A stretch of DNA of 64,000 bases, from positions 505 through 64,504 of the forward strand of contig MNCI01014982.1 of assembly GCA_015680685.1 (NCBI GenBank). The letters run 5' to 3'. Positions within the stretch are counted from its first letter, which is position 1, and each line of letters begins with the position of its first letter. The translations under genes were made by a program, and so were the position numbers. Positions 33,430 to 45,010 of this stretch are shown here, piece after piece. The stretch comes from Gnetum montanum (Eukaryota; Streptophyta; Gnetopsida; Gnetales; Gnetaceae). The notes under the pieces were generated by a model, which was not told the DNA's origin, ran no database searches, and saw only the letters and a list, made by a program, of their open reading frames with translations.

Positions 33430-35450
33430 ACAATCACACGGGGCCAATCATTAGTAAGTTTTCTTATCAAAATTAAGTTATACCTTACTTCTTGCCTTAA
33501 TGAGTTAAGTCTGATTCCGTGTGATTTTAAAGTTAAGAGTTTTTATGGAAATGTTCCCACAAGATTTTAATATTTGGTCTACTTTCCTTAGGTGGTTTCA
33601 AAGTTTCATTTCCTGGTATAGATAAGGAGATGAGATTGTTTTTAGCACATGTTTATTATTTTTATAACTAATTACCCTTGATAGTGTCCTTCGGGTGATG
33701 ATGAATTTCAAAAAATTTATGCACAATTCAGCATGTACCCCTCCCCCATGACTAAGCTAAACACTCCAGGTTCAAGTAGGTTTAGACGGAATGAAAATCA
33801 GAGCACCAGCAAGTGAGTTATGATTATCAAAGCAAGAGATGCGCAATCACAAGTCATAGAAGAAAATTTGAAAAACTTCCCTCGCATGAACAGTTACAAA
33901 TGATGTTGACAGGCACGGGGTGTCCAAGTGTATATATATATATATATTAAGGATGCAATATCATGTACCCACTAGTGGGGACCCGATATCACATCGTACT
34001 TGATATTGGCGACCTAATATCACTTCCTATTGAAAATAGGCCACTTGAAAAATTTACCAAATTTTAAAATTTTTTGAAATTTTTTAAAAAAAATTAATTT
34101 TTTTTTTGAAACTCCAAGGTATAAACTAAGGACATGTAGGTCAATGTAAAGGGGTACAAGGTAATAAAAACTAGTCCTGAAGGCACAAAGAGTGTAATGG
34201 TGTAAAATCTAACAATGAAAATCATGAAGAGTAGGGGAAAAAGGACATCTGTTAGCTCATAGGAACGATTAAATTGGAAGGATAATAAGGGAAAGAAGAA
34301 CGTTGGTAATACTTATAAGGTATTGAATGATGTGCGAGAGATGTGTTATAAGTGTAAATTACAAAGGTTGCACAAGTGGATCCTCCCCAAAGCAGGTTCC
34401 AACCTATAATGCCCTTGCATAACCACATCTTAAAATGTCCGTAAGCACTAGAAGGGTTAAATGCAATCTACACCCATTTCACAAAACACACACATGTAAA
34501 TATTACTATGATGAGAGGTGAATTCCATGCTACTTGAGTCACAAGTCATAAATACACAAACAGCAAGGTGAGGTGAATTGTAGAAGGGATTGCAGAGATC
34601 GGGACATGAGGTAACGGACCCAGGGTACAATGACTCCTATGTGTAAGACATGATTAATGTGTCATTAACCCGTCATTCCAAAATCAAAACCAAGTCCATT
34701 CCTCTAATTAGTAACATCGCATTGCTTCATCCAATGATGGACAACCATAAGAGCATCATGATAGCAAGGCATACGATCACTTGGCATTTCGTTTAAGGGA
34801 GGAGTGATTTTGCTTTATGGCACTCATTTTTTTTGGAGTTCTTAATCCAAAGAAGCCACCTACCTTCAGGCATGGATGCATGCCTTTCCAGTGGGACCCC
34901 CTGGAATAGCATTATTATATTTTTATTATTATTTTTTTCTTCTGGTTGAGTGCCTTTTGATTACTCTTACTCCTATTTTTCGTTAGATCTACAAGGATCT
35001 TAATACGACCAAGCTGCATGATAACTTCCACAAATGCCACCAAAGAGAATCTACATGTCCCCTTGACATCACACCCTGTCCATTCTTTCTTGGTCCATCA
35101 TTCTTTACTCTGGGCACAATAACACAAAATTAATTTAAGTTTTAATGATTAGGAATATCATTGTACCCAAGGTAGAACCTCTTATTAATAGAATGGGTGA
35201 ATGAATGTTGTGGGCCTGGTATCCAAACAATTAGTCACCTGAGACTTGATAGCATAAAACAACACCTCGACCAATAGTCACATGAGTGTTTTATTCCTAG
35301 ATGAGATTACTTATAAAAAGGCAAAAAGACAAAAAGGTAAAATAATAAATTGAAAAGTGAAAAACTGAAAAACAAAAAACAAAAAATTTCAAATTAAAGA
35401 AAATGAAAAATGTATATTAATCCTACTTGTTATTAGAATGGGGGTATCCC
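33430..35450 (-). other. Conserved non-coding linker of G2
   Basis: Two kb between the gag tail and the accessory ORF, alignable with G3 (55941-57700) and in part with H (41140-42300). It holds a purine tract (minus GTCATGGGGGAGGGG, 33752-33738), a TATA-like (TA)n run at 33931-33950 and a GATATC cluster at 33955-34030. It also has an A-rich stretch at ~35330-35420 and the palindrome GGGGGTATCCCCC at 35440-35452. No ORF. Confidence 0.65.
33931..34030 (-). promoter_or_regulatory. Candidate internal promoter in G2 linker (U3-like)
   Basis: On the minus strand a cluster of GATAT words (GATATT, GATATC, TGATATTG) lies at 34030-33955, directly followed by a 20-bp TATATA run. The same order, GATATC cluster then TATA box, marks the U3 promoter of all LTRs in this family. 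It points toward the accessory ORF about 500 bp away. G3 keeps the TATA run (~56455) but lacks most of the cluster. Functional role is inference. Confidence 0.35.
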
Positions 35451-37214
35451 CCATAACTAAACAGTTGAGTATGGAGATTAATAAATGAAAAATTGGAATC
35501 ATTGCATGTTGAAAATGTTAGGACTCAGTCATACTTACCCCACTGGGGTTCACACACTTGATTAGAGTTGACATAGTGGGGCAAGTTATAAGATGTGGTT
35601 AATTTATAAGGAGTTAACCCACTATGGTACTTGTGACTATAAGATGGTATGCAAGGATTGATCTGTCTCCCTCAATGGTTATATTCATTGGGCCTCATGG
35701 CTGTTGGAGTAGTGGTTGGTGGCCCAAAGAGAGTAACATGAGGCATTGGATTCAAGAAGGAAGTTGCACCATAGTGTTGGACTTGTGCTAAGTTGGAAGG
35801 TGTAGTGGGCTCGAAATTATGTTGTCCCTTCTTACAATCATATCTAAAGAAGGGACACCTATGATATTGTGGAGGATTCCCACTTTTGTTGACAGTAGCA
35901 GCACAAGTAACATTCGTGGGTTGGTGCTGTGGTGAAAAACCTTCTGGAACACTTAGTGGCGATGTAGAAGAAGGTAAAGTATGGGAATGTTGAAATTGAG
36001 TAGAAGTGTAAGGTATCCAAGGTGGTGGTTGTGTTGGAGAGGATATGGTTGATAGTATTGAGGAGAATAATAATCATGTGGTAAGATAGAGGATGTTAAC
36101 CTGGTTGGGGAAACAAGATGTTGGACTTGATAAGCACTTAGGTTCAGGTAGTATGAAGGGTATAACTAGTTTGGGGGTGGCCTCCCCCATGACTGGGATT
36201 GTTGCCACTATGATCAAACATAGTATCTCTGTACGAACTCTAGATGTAACACTCTTTCCCAATGCTCCCATAAATGTGATAATATTGGACATTGGCCCTT
36301 AGAGTGATCATACAAGAAAATGTTGCATTGATACGTATGATTGGTGATTGATCTCTTATCTTTTTCAACCCTTCTTTCTGATTTTCTAAGGGTATTTTTT
36401 CCTGCTTCATGGTTCATCATGACTCTATCCCCAATAATGTTGGCATATTCTCCACATTTTTTTGCATCCATTCCATCATCTTATTGATCTTTTCCTCAAT
36501 TTCATCCAATGATTGTAGTGTTGGCAAAGATGATTCCACCTCCTTGAGGTGAGTTGATTTCTCCTCTTTCAGATTATGGACTTTTTTTAATGTAATATTT
36601 TGGTCCTGTTGAGATTTTTTAACATTCTCCCATCTAACCATTTCTTCTTCTTCTTTTGTTAACTGTTTGATAAGCTTTCAGAATTGATGGATTCGTAGTT
36701 CATATGGTTGACTTCAGGCATACATCCCTAGGATCTCCCTTATTTCATTACAGAGCCCATCAATAACGTGGTATATTAGCCTCTCCTCTGAGAACTCATG
36801 GCCTGGACAGTTTTTTAACAATGCATAATATCTTTCTAAGGCCATGTCCAAGGGTTCATGTTGTGCTTGTTTTCACTCTTGGATTTTTCTCCTCATGGTT
36901 GACACTCTTGCATAAGTTTGATATCTTTCATTGAAGAGTTCTACCATTGTTGGCCAACGTTAGATTGATTTTAGTTTTAACAACCTATACCATACTTTTG
37001 CTTGGCCAATGAGTGTCAGAGGAAAGAGCTTAAGTTTTTGCCATCCATTATCAATGTTGTTCCATGCATAGGCATTGTAGAAGGCTCATAAATGTTNAAC
37101 CCCTACATTAGATTGGGTACTCCAAACTTCAACTTCATCATCGTATAATTTGTTGGTTCTCCAATGAATTGCCTTACTAGTTGTTGCGTTATGATAGTCT
37201 TGTGAGAGAGACAT
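35451..37214 (-). pseudogene. Gag of G2 (broken, with a deletion at an N)
   Basis: Starts at ATG 37214 (MSLSQDYHNATTSKAIHW). After residue ~40 the sequence breaks at a single N (37097). About 210 bp present in G3 (~59350-59560) are missing. The retrotransposon-gag domain follows in decayed form at ~37030-36700 (KLKLFPLTLIGQAKVWY, TYARVSTMRRKIQE, LDMALERYYALLKNCPGH). Next come a charged coiled region (36641-36417), a Cys/His segment with LYDHSKGQCP, and a proline-rich tail (~36060-35460). Gag would build the particle. Confidence 0.8.
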
Positions 37215-37324
37215 TGTGTGTGAATTTGTATGTGATTTAATTGAAATTAATTTCTTTTCTAAAAGATGTATCATGAATACTTTGTTACAACGATCTTGTA
37301 TGATGTAACTAATCTAAATAACTA

Positions 37325-37348
37325 GCATAGGCTTGGCAACGGTGCCAA
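37325..37348 (-). other. Primer-binding site of G2
   Basis: The minus strand reads TTGGCACCGTTGCCAAGCC next to the 5' LTR end. TGGCaCCGTTGCC matches the complement of the plant tRNA-Asp 3' end at 12 of 13 positions. Confidence 0.75.
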
Positions 37349-38234
37349 TGATGAGTGGCGAGGTACCCCTACACTCAACCATACGAATACAAGCATTTCA
37401 CACACGATTCGGTCAAATTCTGCAGATGGGCTAGTTGTGGTATCTAGATAGTTACTCATTGATCATAGTTCGTTGTCTTCCCACCTAGACTAATATATGC
37501 TTTGTCACATATGATTTAGTCTAGAGTGAGGTGTATGATGTGTTCCTAAACTAATGCTACTCCTAGAGGCGATGGAAAATAATCTTAGCTAAGTTAGGAG
37601 GAAAAGGGAGAGAGATTTATGCTAAGAGGAAATAGGAGGAGAGAATATAAACTAGCCTAAGTGAGATGAGCATCTATTCCTTAATCATCCATACACATCT
37701 TGGACCTCATGCATGACTACTACTAGGATTACCAAGTGTAGATCCTAGGTATGCTACTAGGTTACCAAGTAGTCACACTTAAATGCTCATGATTAAGTTG
37801 TACTCATTCCACATTTAAGGAGTTTAGGGTGAAGAGAGATTAACTATGAAAGAAATAAATAATAATAACAATTAATTAATTAAACTAAGTGAATGCTACA
37901 ATGATGAAGTAATCTCAATCTTTATTTCTGGTCATGTGCTTGTCCAAGTATGTCACACTCAAATAAAGGATGCCGTACAATTACAATCACCACACTGCAG
38001 GCATGCACTGGGAGAAAAGAGTTGAGAGGAAAAAGTGACAAAAAGACTCTATTCTAACACTAAACTGACTCACTAAAAATTGACTAAAGACTCCCTTTCC
38101 CATGTTCCCACATGTGTATTTATAGACCCACATAGGAACCATGATATCACATATCTGATATCACTATTGGGTGTGATATCATGTATTTGATATCGTGGGT
38201 CTGATATTGCAATTGGATGAATCACGATTCATCA
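37349..38234 (-). repeat. 5' LTR of element G2
   Basis: An 886-bp LTR bounded by TGATGAGTGGCGAGG and GATTCATCA; TSD CCCAC immediately follows at 38235. Minus-strand TATA box at ~38115; GATATC words at ~38140-38200. Confidence 0.9.
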
Positions 38235-38429
38235 CCCACGACTAACTAGAAACTCATCTTTAAGTTAAAACAAAATGAGAATAAAGTTCCTTACAAAATC
38301 AAGAGGTAAATTTACATGACTGATTAATTATATACATGAATCTTAAATGTCATAGTGGTGTGTTACAAAAATTAACACAAGATATGACATGATAATTTTG
38401 ACAAAAATAAAATTTGGATGAAGATCAAT

Positions 38430-41139
38430 GTAGCCTATGTAGTGCCTAGTGGTGGTGACTCTTCCATTGGTTGCTTTCCCTTTTCGTAAGTACCTAAAGC
38501 TTTTCCTCCTCCATTCTTGGATCATGTACCATCCATGCTTGTTGTGCAATGTATGATGAAGCTAGTACATCCCATGGACATGATAGTTATGGAAACATCT
38601 TATTATCTTTAACATACCATGCTACAAACTGTCTCCTCTCTTCTTCAAAATCTCTAGCCTTTGCTTGAAGTAATCTAATAATCTTCTAGCTAGGCTTGCT
38701 ACAACATCTTTCTACCCTTAGGAGCCATCCTTTACTTCTTCTAATTTGGAGTTTTCCACCTAAAGTTTCTATAAGGCATCTTTACAATCTACAAGCTCCT
38801 TCTTGTATAGTGCATATGTGGATGCTACTTGTTGTTCTAGTTTAGTTCTAAGCCTGCTTACTATTACCATGGCCAAGTTAGCATAACAAAGGTTAGCTAT
38901 CCCCATGTATTCTTTCATATCTTCAATTTATAGGTCTTTGTTCTTAACTTTCACCTGGTGGACGTAAGCATAACTATCCAAGATGGATTGCCAATCTAGA
39001 TTTTGTGTTGATATGAAATTGATTCTAACCTTTATCATCTGGATCTTCTTTTCATTGATTTTCTTGTACATCCTCACCTAGTCATAGAAGTGTTCTTTGA
39101 GCTTTTCATGTTTTTTTTGCCTCATTCTTCCATGTGCTTATTTCAATATCTAATTTCTAGAAAATAGTGCATACCTCCTCCATTGAGAAGGTTCTGGTTT
39201 CTCATGTGAGGTGGCTCATGTCTTAGTCTACCCTCACTAGTTGTTCTCTTAACTGGTGGATGCTTTCCTTAAGGATGTTCTTCTATTTCTTCATAGTGGC
39301 CAACTACATATTATCTACAATGAGTTGCTTATTCTCTTCTTATGTTGTTGTGAGTGCCTTAACATGTACATACATTTGGGCTTCATCTACTGAGGCATTT
39401 CACACCACTTTCTTCTTTTTGTTCTTTATCTACTTGTTATTCTCAATAAAATGGTTGATTTGCTCTATTTTTAATTATTCTAATTAGTTAGGCATAATGA
39501 ATTAACTTGGATTTTTGTGCTCTACCCTCATGGTTGCAAGCTCTTCTTGTAATGTTAGAATTTCAGTTTCTGCATTCTCTAGCCTAGTCTCTACCATGAT
39601 CAGTTTGCCTTTGGTTGCTATTAGCTCTAATTGAAATGCAATGACATTACTTGGAATGTCAAAAAGTGTTGTCATCACCTATCCAGTGTACAGCAGTTAG
39701 TCTAGCACATCTTCATAATCCACAGGAGTCATTGAGGTTTCAGCTAGCATTTGAGCATCCCTAACTCTAGTTACATTTGTTGGTGACACAATAGGTACAT
39801 TAAAGGATTCTTTAATGTGATCTATGATCACCTCTACTACTCCCACTACATCTTGATGCTACATTACCACAACTATTGCTCCTTCTCTAGTTTCTAGCAT
39901 GACTTGGAATGATGTAGCATTTCCAGAGATCTATTGTGACCATTGGGCCTCTCCTCATAACTACAATAATATTTGTCCACTTATAGAATTTGTAGGAACT
40001 GTGGGCTAAATGGCATTGTTAATTACCTTGCAGAGGTTGGTCTCCTCCCTTGTTTCCCAGTTGATAGTCTCTGTAATCTATTGTAGATGACTCATTAATG
40101 GCTTATAATCCTACAGTGATGATGGTGGGACTTGCTGCTACTATTGCTCTTGCTACTAACCATTAGCTCCAACTTGTTGTTGTTGTTCAGTGGTTTGTGT
40201 GGTTTTCCTAGTATCAAATTTTTCCTCACCCTAGCCTTTGCTAGGTAGTGCTAGCTTGAGCAATTCAGCATATGAGGCATTTTGGACCTTCCCAAGAACA
40301 TCATTGGTGTACCCTAGGATTCCAACACATTTACATAACTTCCTGATAAGGCAAGGCAATGGGAGTGTTGACTTCCCTACCTTCTTTTCTTTGAACCCTC
40401 TTTGGATCTCCATAATGTAGAGTTGTGCAAGATTGATGTTGTATTTTCCCATCAGGATCGCACTTCCTCTAGCCACATAGGTAGATAATTTGTTTAATCC
40501 TTTTGTTAGGAACAAGTGATATGTGCCAATTTTGAAATAAATTCTTTCCTCTAGAGTTAACTCATTGTATCCCTTGTCTTTTTTTCCATATGTCTATTTC
40601 AACCATAGTTTCCTAGTTTCGGCATCTGCTCTAGTGGAAATATGTACTACTTTTGCCCCTTCATTAGGTATGTTTACAACTTCAGTTATCACCTTGATTG
40701 AATATGAAATAGAGACTCCTTCAATGTTGGCCATAGCATCTTCATTATTATTATGCCAAAATTCATATCATTCATCATTGTTTAAAAGTGTGGACCATAG
40801 TGATGACACTTGGATTTTTGTACTTACCACTTCTAGAACAAATTATATGAATGGGCCAAAGTTCATCTCCACCATTACTATGATTAGGATTGACTTTTCT
40901 TGGATAGCTTAGAGATAGTCTTGTAACAACATGAGGCATTTTCCTTGTACTTGTGGTTTCTCGACTTCTCCTTGGGCCGATTGTCTAGTAGGAGGAGTTT
41001 CCTAATGAATATTGTAAGATTGGGCTTCCTTCTCTACATGTTCTAGGTCTTGTTCTCCTGATCAGCCTCTACCTTGGACTCTTGGTCTTTCACTTATAGG
41101 TTGTGAGGATCCACCTTGTGCTCTGCTCTTTGGGGCCAT
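38430..41139 (-). pseudogene. Accessory ORF of element H (between integrase and 3' LTR)
   Basis: Starts at ATG 41139 with a basic, low-complexity leader (MAPKSRAQGGSSQP). The globular region (~40870-40230) shows VSISYSIKVITEVVNIPN, RKLWLK.TYGKKDKGYNEL, an IYFKIGTYHLF segment and the uninterrupted stretch 40515-40231 (LSTYVARGSAILMGKYNINL, LPLPCLIRKLCKCVGILGY, NASYAELLKLALP). A long charged, probably coiled-coil region follows to ~38430. About 900 codons with several stops. It sits where Athila-type elements carry an extra ORF, but no signal peptide or membrane segment suggests an envelope. It is the autonomous-element counterpart of the G2 and G3 genes. Confidence 0.72.
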
Positions 41140-42300
41140 CTACAATCAATTAAGGATTTGGAGTTACTAAGGATTTGCACAAATTCTTGCAATGTTATAC
41201 ATTACTCCTACCCTTAATTACATTAGGTTCTTAGTTTATTATGATTTCAAAGCAAGGAGATTTTTAAAAGTAACCCCCTTAATGCATTTATATGTTAATA
41301 TAATTGGTATGCTTGATTATGAGTCTTTTTAATTTATTTTTGGCCTTAATATGAGTAATTTTCTTTAAAAACTCTTGTTATTTTCCTTTAAACTTACCCT
41401 TGTAATACCTTCTAGGTGTTAGCAATTTTGAAAAAAGTGATTCATATTTGCCTCACTAGCACCTCTCCCCACCCCCTCCCCTCCACACCACCATCCCCCA
41501 CATGACTAAGATGAGCACTCTAGAATCAAATAGATTTAAAAATCATGAAAATTAAAGTAATAATGTGCAAGTTATGTCTTGGTGAAGCTAGGAGGTCAAA
41601 ACATAAATTGCAAAAGAAAAAGTAATCATGATTTTAATTTTTACTAAAACATAAATCTCTTTAGTGACATGGGTAACATGGGTAACATGTCTTTTTAGTG
41701 ACATGGCAAGGCAACACTTATTATACTCTTACTCCCATTTTTTATTATATCTACAAGGATATGATACAACCTAAGCAACATAATAGAACTAAGAAAAGTA
41801 ATCCAAGAGAGTCCACAAATCCCCTTGATGTCACACCCTTTACATTCCCATGTGGTTCTTCACTCTTCTATCCAAGCATCATGATCACAAGTTTATTCTT
41901 AGTTGTATGATGAGAAGACTATCATTATGGCCATGGCAAGAATCTCTTATTAATGGAATGGATGGATGGATGGTGTGGGCTCACTATTCAAATAATCAAT
42001 CCCTTATGACTTGATAACATAGAGAAATCTTCACTTTATTAGACTACATCTTCCCTAATTCATAATGTGTTTTATTAATAATCAAAATTATTTAAAAATA
42101 AAATGAAAACAAAGTATGAAAAAGATAGTAAGAATTCGAAAAAGATGTAAGAATGAAAAATTTCAAAGAATGGAAAGTCATTAAAGAATTAAAAAATGTA
42201 GAAGAATATTAAAAATTGAAGAAATGAAAAAGTATTAAAGAATGTGTAAAATGAAAAGAAAATGAAAAATTTAGTAAAATACCTACAGTTGTAGATTAAC
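41140..42300 (-). other. Linker of H with conserved G-rich tract
   Basis: Non-coding. The minus strand at 41500-41467 is strongly G-rich (GTGGGGGATGG...GGAGGGGAGGGGG). It aligns with the shorter purine tract of the G2 and G3 linkers through the shared flank GACTAAG.TGA.CACTC. An A-rich run with repeated AAAATGAAAA lies at 42080-42270. Confidence 0.6.
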
Positions 42301-42309
42301 ACCCCCATG

Positions 42310-43560
42310 ACTATCATTAGGATTAGTTAGATAGAAGATAGAAAAAGTTGAGGAATATTGGATGGGCTAAGTAGATTCCTTGGAATATTCATAATAAAGT
42401 TTGACTTGTTGGATATTGACAAGGATGAGCTTATGTGGATAGGATGGGTGATATATGTGTAAGGCACCAGATGGATAAATGGCTTGAACAATGTATGGTC
42501 CCTTCCAAAGTGTCTAAAATTTGGCTTTCTGGGGAAAATGATTAGGATTATAGTAAAGGATCCTATCATCTGATTATATGGTTACAATGCCTTATCTACA
42601 TGTCATGCCTAGTTTTGGAGTAATGCTTGTGGACTTCACTACTCGTGAGTGCTACCAACCTATTCTCATATAGAAGATTTAAGTTTATGATATGTTCTTT
42701 TTGAGCTAATCTCAAGTCAAGATCAAGCCCACTGGCAGTAGCTAGAGTGTGGAGCTCTACTTGAATTGGAAGATTTGGCAACTTTCCATAGACTAACTCA
42801 TATGGTGAATACCCTATAGGTAGCTTCCAAGATGTCCTATAGGCCCATAGATCATCATTCAATTTAGTGCTCTAGTCCGTTCTAAACCTACTAATTATCC
42901 TAGTGAGTATCCTAGTAATTTCCTAGTTAGTGATTTCATCTTAACCATTTGCTTGGGGATGATATGGTGTTGTTAGCTTATGGTTCACCCCAAGTTGTTG
43001 CATGAGCCTTTTAAATGTAGCACCAGTGAAGTGTCCCATTATATGATATAAGCATTCTTGGTACTCCAAATCTATTCATTGCATATTGTTGGAAAAATTT
43101 GGTAGCTATTTTTGTAGTATAGTCTTTTACTAATGCTGCCTCTACCCACTTTGTACAGTAATCCATAGTCACAATGATGTATTTTTTTCCATTCAACATT
43201 GATATTATGGATCCCATAAAGTCAATTCCCTATATTTCAAAAGGTTCTAATGGCAGTATCTAGTGTTGTGGCCCTTTGTATTTAGCCATAACTCCTCCAT
43301 CTGTTTGGAATCATTCACAAGATTGTGCAAAAGCATGGCCATCTTTGAACAAGGTAGGCCAAAAGTAGCCTGCCATCATCAGCTTGAGTGCTATTTTGTA
43401 TCCTCCATAGTGACCACCACATGGGCCTTCATGGACATCCTGTAAAACTCTCTATTGATCACACTTTGGCACATACCATCGGATGAGCCCATTTGCATAA
43501 ATATTATATAGATTTTCATTGATTTCCATATACTATTTTTCTTAGTGAAGGAATTTCTCA
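42310..43560 (-). pseudogene. Integrase of element H (decayed)
   Basis: The zinc-binding region (~43480-43300) has VLQDVHEGPCGGHYGGYKIA and a later C..C remnant. The catalytic core shows GIDFMGSIISMLNGKKYIIV and TMDYCTKWVEA (~43235-43130), where the first catalytic Asp should be in IDFMG. KFFQQYAMNRFGVPRMLISYN (~43100-43040) has Tyr in place of the second catalytic Asp (S-D-N/G expected). The core end is WAYRTSWKLPIGYSPYELVYG (~42850-42790), then LDLDLRLAQKE. Stops separate the segments. It would have inserted the cDNA; the catalytic loss and stops make it dead now. Confidence 0.85.
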
Positions 43561-43689
43561 TGTTGTTTTCTACTCCATTTAATAGAGAGATCTTATGTTG
43601 ATAAATAAGTTAGATATTCTATGGTCCATGACTTCCTTGTTGAATTTACGACCTATACTATTTTGATAAATAGAACTTCAGCAGGAAAA

Positions 43690-45010
43690 TTGGTTTGATA
43701 AAGGCTCTACTTGATCTTTGGAATCTCATTTCAACCTTGATAGATGATCGACTACCACATTTTCTATTCCTTTTTTGTCAATCATCGTGATGTCAAATTC
43801 TTGAAAAAATATGAGTCATCTTATCACTTTAGGACTAACCACTAGTTTGTTCATGAGAAATCAAGTGGCACTATGATCGGTATGGACATCGATTTGATAT
43901 TCGAGCACGTAATGTCTGAAATTTTCAATTGCATACACCATAGTCATTAGCTCCTTTTTTGTTGTGGTGAAGTTTAATTGTGCTCTAGTTATGATTTTTT
44001 TGGCACAATGCATGTAATAAGTTCTCTTTTGATCATCTATTTGTGTTAATACTGCACTAAGCACATAGTTGGAAGCATCGATCATGATATGAAAAGGTCT
44101 TAACCAATCTAGAGCTTGGAGGATTGGTGTCTCCACTAGTTTCTACTTCAAAGCTTCGAATGCCTTTTCACATGACTTTATCAATTTGAAGGGTTCATCC
44201 TTCTTCATGATTTTCACAAGTGGTTTGACTATCTTTGAAAAATTCTCTATGAATCTTCTATAATATCTCATGTGGCCTAAGAACAATCTCACATCTTTCA
44301 CTATTTGTGACCTTTGAGTGATACTATGGATGACTCTAATCTTTTTAGGATTTACCTCAATACCTTTTGGGGAGATTTTATGTCCCAACACTATGCCTTC
44401 TTGGACCAAGAGATGGCTCTTCTTCCAGTTGAGCTTTAGATTGGTTTCAACACATTCCTTAAGTACCTACTACAAGTGGTCCATTGCTTGTTTGAAATCC
44501 TACCTATATGTTGAAAAATCATCCATAAATACTTCTATGTCATTTCTAATTTACTTTTGGAAGATGCTTAATACTAGTCTCTGGAAGGTGGCTAGTGCAT
44601 TGCAAAGACTATAGGGCATTTACTTGTAGATGAGCATTCCTCATGTACTAGTGAACATTATCTTTTCCTAATCTTCAAGTGTAATGTGGATCTAATTATA
44701 TCCATTATATCCATCTAGAAAACTGTAATATTCATGTCTTGTAATGGTGTCTAGGACCTTGTCAAAAAATTGCAAAGGGAAGTGAGCTTTGAGTGTAGCT
44801 AAGTTCAACATCTAGAAGTCAATGCAAACTTTCCATTTTCACCTCTTCTTTGGAACAATTACTAAGGGGTTGATCCATTCACTACTCGCAATAGGATAGA
44901 TGAATCCTACCTTTAGCAATTTTTCCAACTCTTACTTGACTACTTCTTTGAGTTTTAGATTTAGCCTTTATTGGGATTGGTGTCTTGGTTTGACTGTAGG
45001 GTCAGTGTAT
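43690..45010 (-). pseudogene. Reverse transcriptase and RNase H of element H (decayed)
   Basis: RT landmarks in order: LEKLLKVGFIYPIASSEWI (~44940-44880), VIVPKKR, CIDF.MLN, RHEYYSFLDGYNGYN, and the catalytic VFMDDFSTY at ~44540-44510. Then 44409-44143 is intact: VLGHKISPKGIEVNPKKIRVI, RLFLGHMRYYRRFIENFSKI. RNase H: FHIMIDASNYVLSAVLTQ (~44100-44045), the TTTKKELMTMVYAIENFRHYVL stretch and VHTDHSAT. The FMDDF box with the GHKIS..GI.V...KI connection is typical of Athila/Tat Ty3/Gypsy elements. Broken by stops between segments. Confidence 0.9.

Larger units (their letters stand above)
29583..38239 (-). mobile_element. Non-autonomous Gypsy element G2 nested in H, TSD CCCAC
   Basis: LTRs at 29588-30472 (3') and 37349-38234 (5') are flanked by a perfect TSD, CCCAC (29583-29587 and 38235-38239). 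The interior (6.9 kb, minus) holds a gag region, a proline-rich gag tail, a conserved linker and the accessory ORF, but no protease, RT or integrase. The target is the polypurine tract of H, so only nine bases (TACCCCCAC) separate the H 3' LTR from the G2 3' LTR. LTR identity between the two ends is about 90% by eye. Confidence 0.9.

Noticed and set aside
38430-41139. Accessory ORF as a retroviral-type envelope gene
   Set aside because: The position fits an env-like gene, but no signal peptide, transmembrane segment or furin-like site is visible; the composition is charged and coiled-coil-like.
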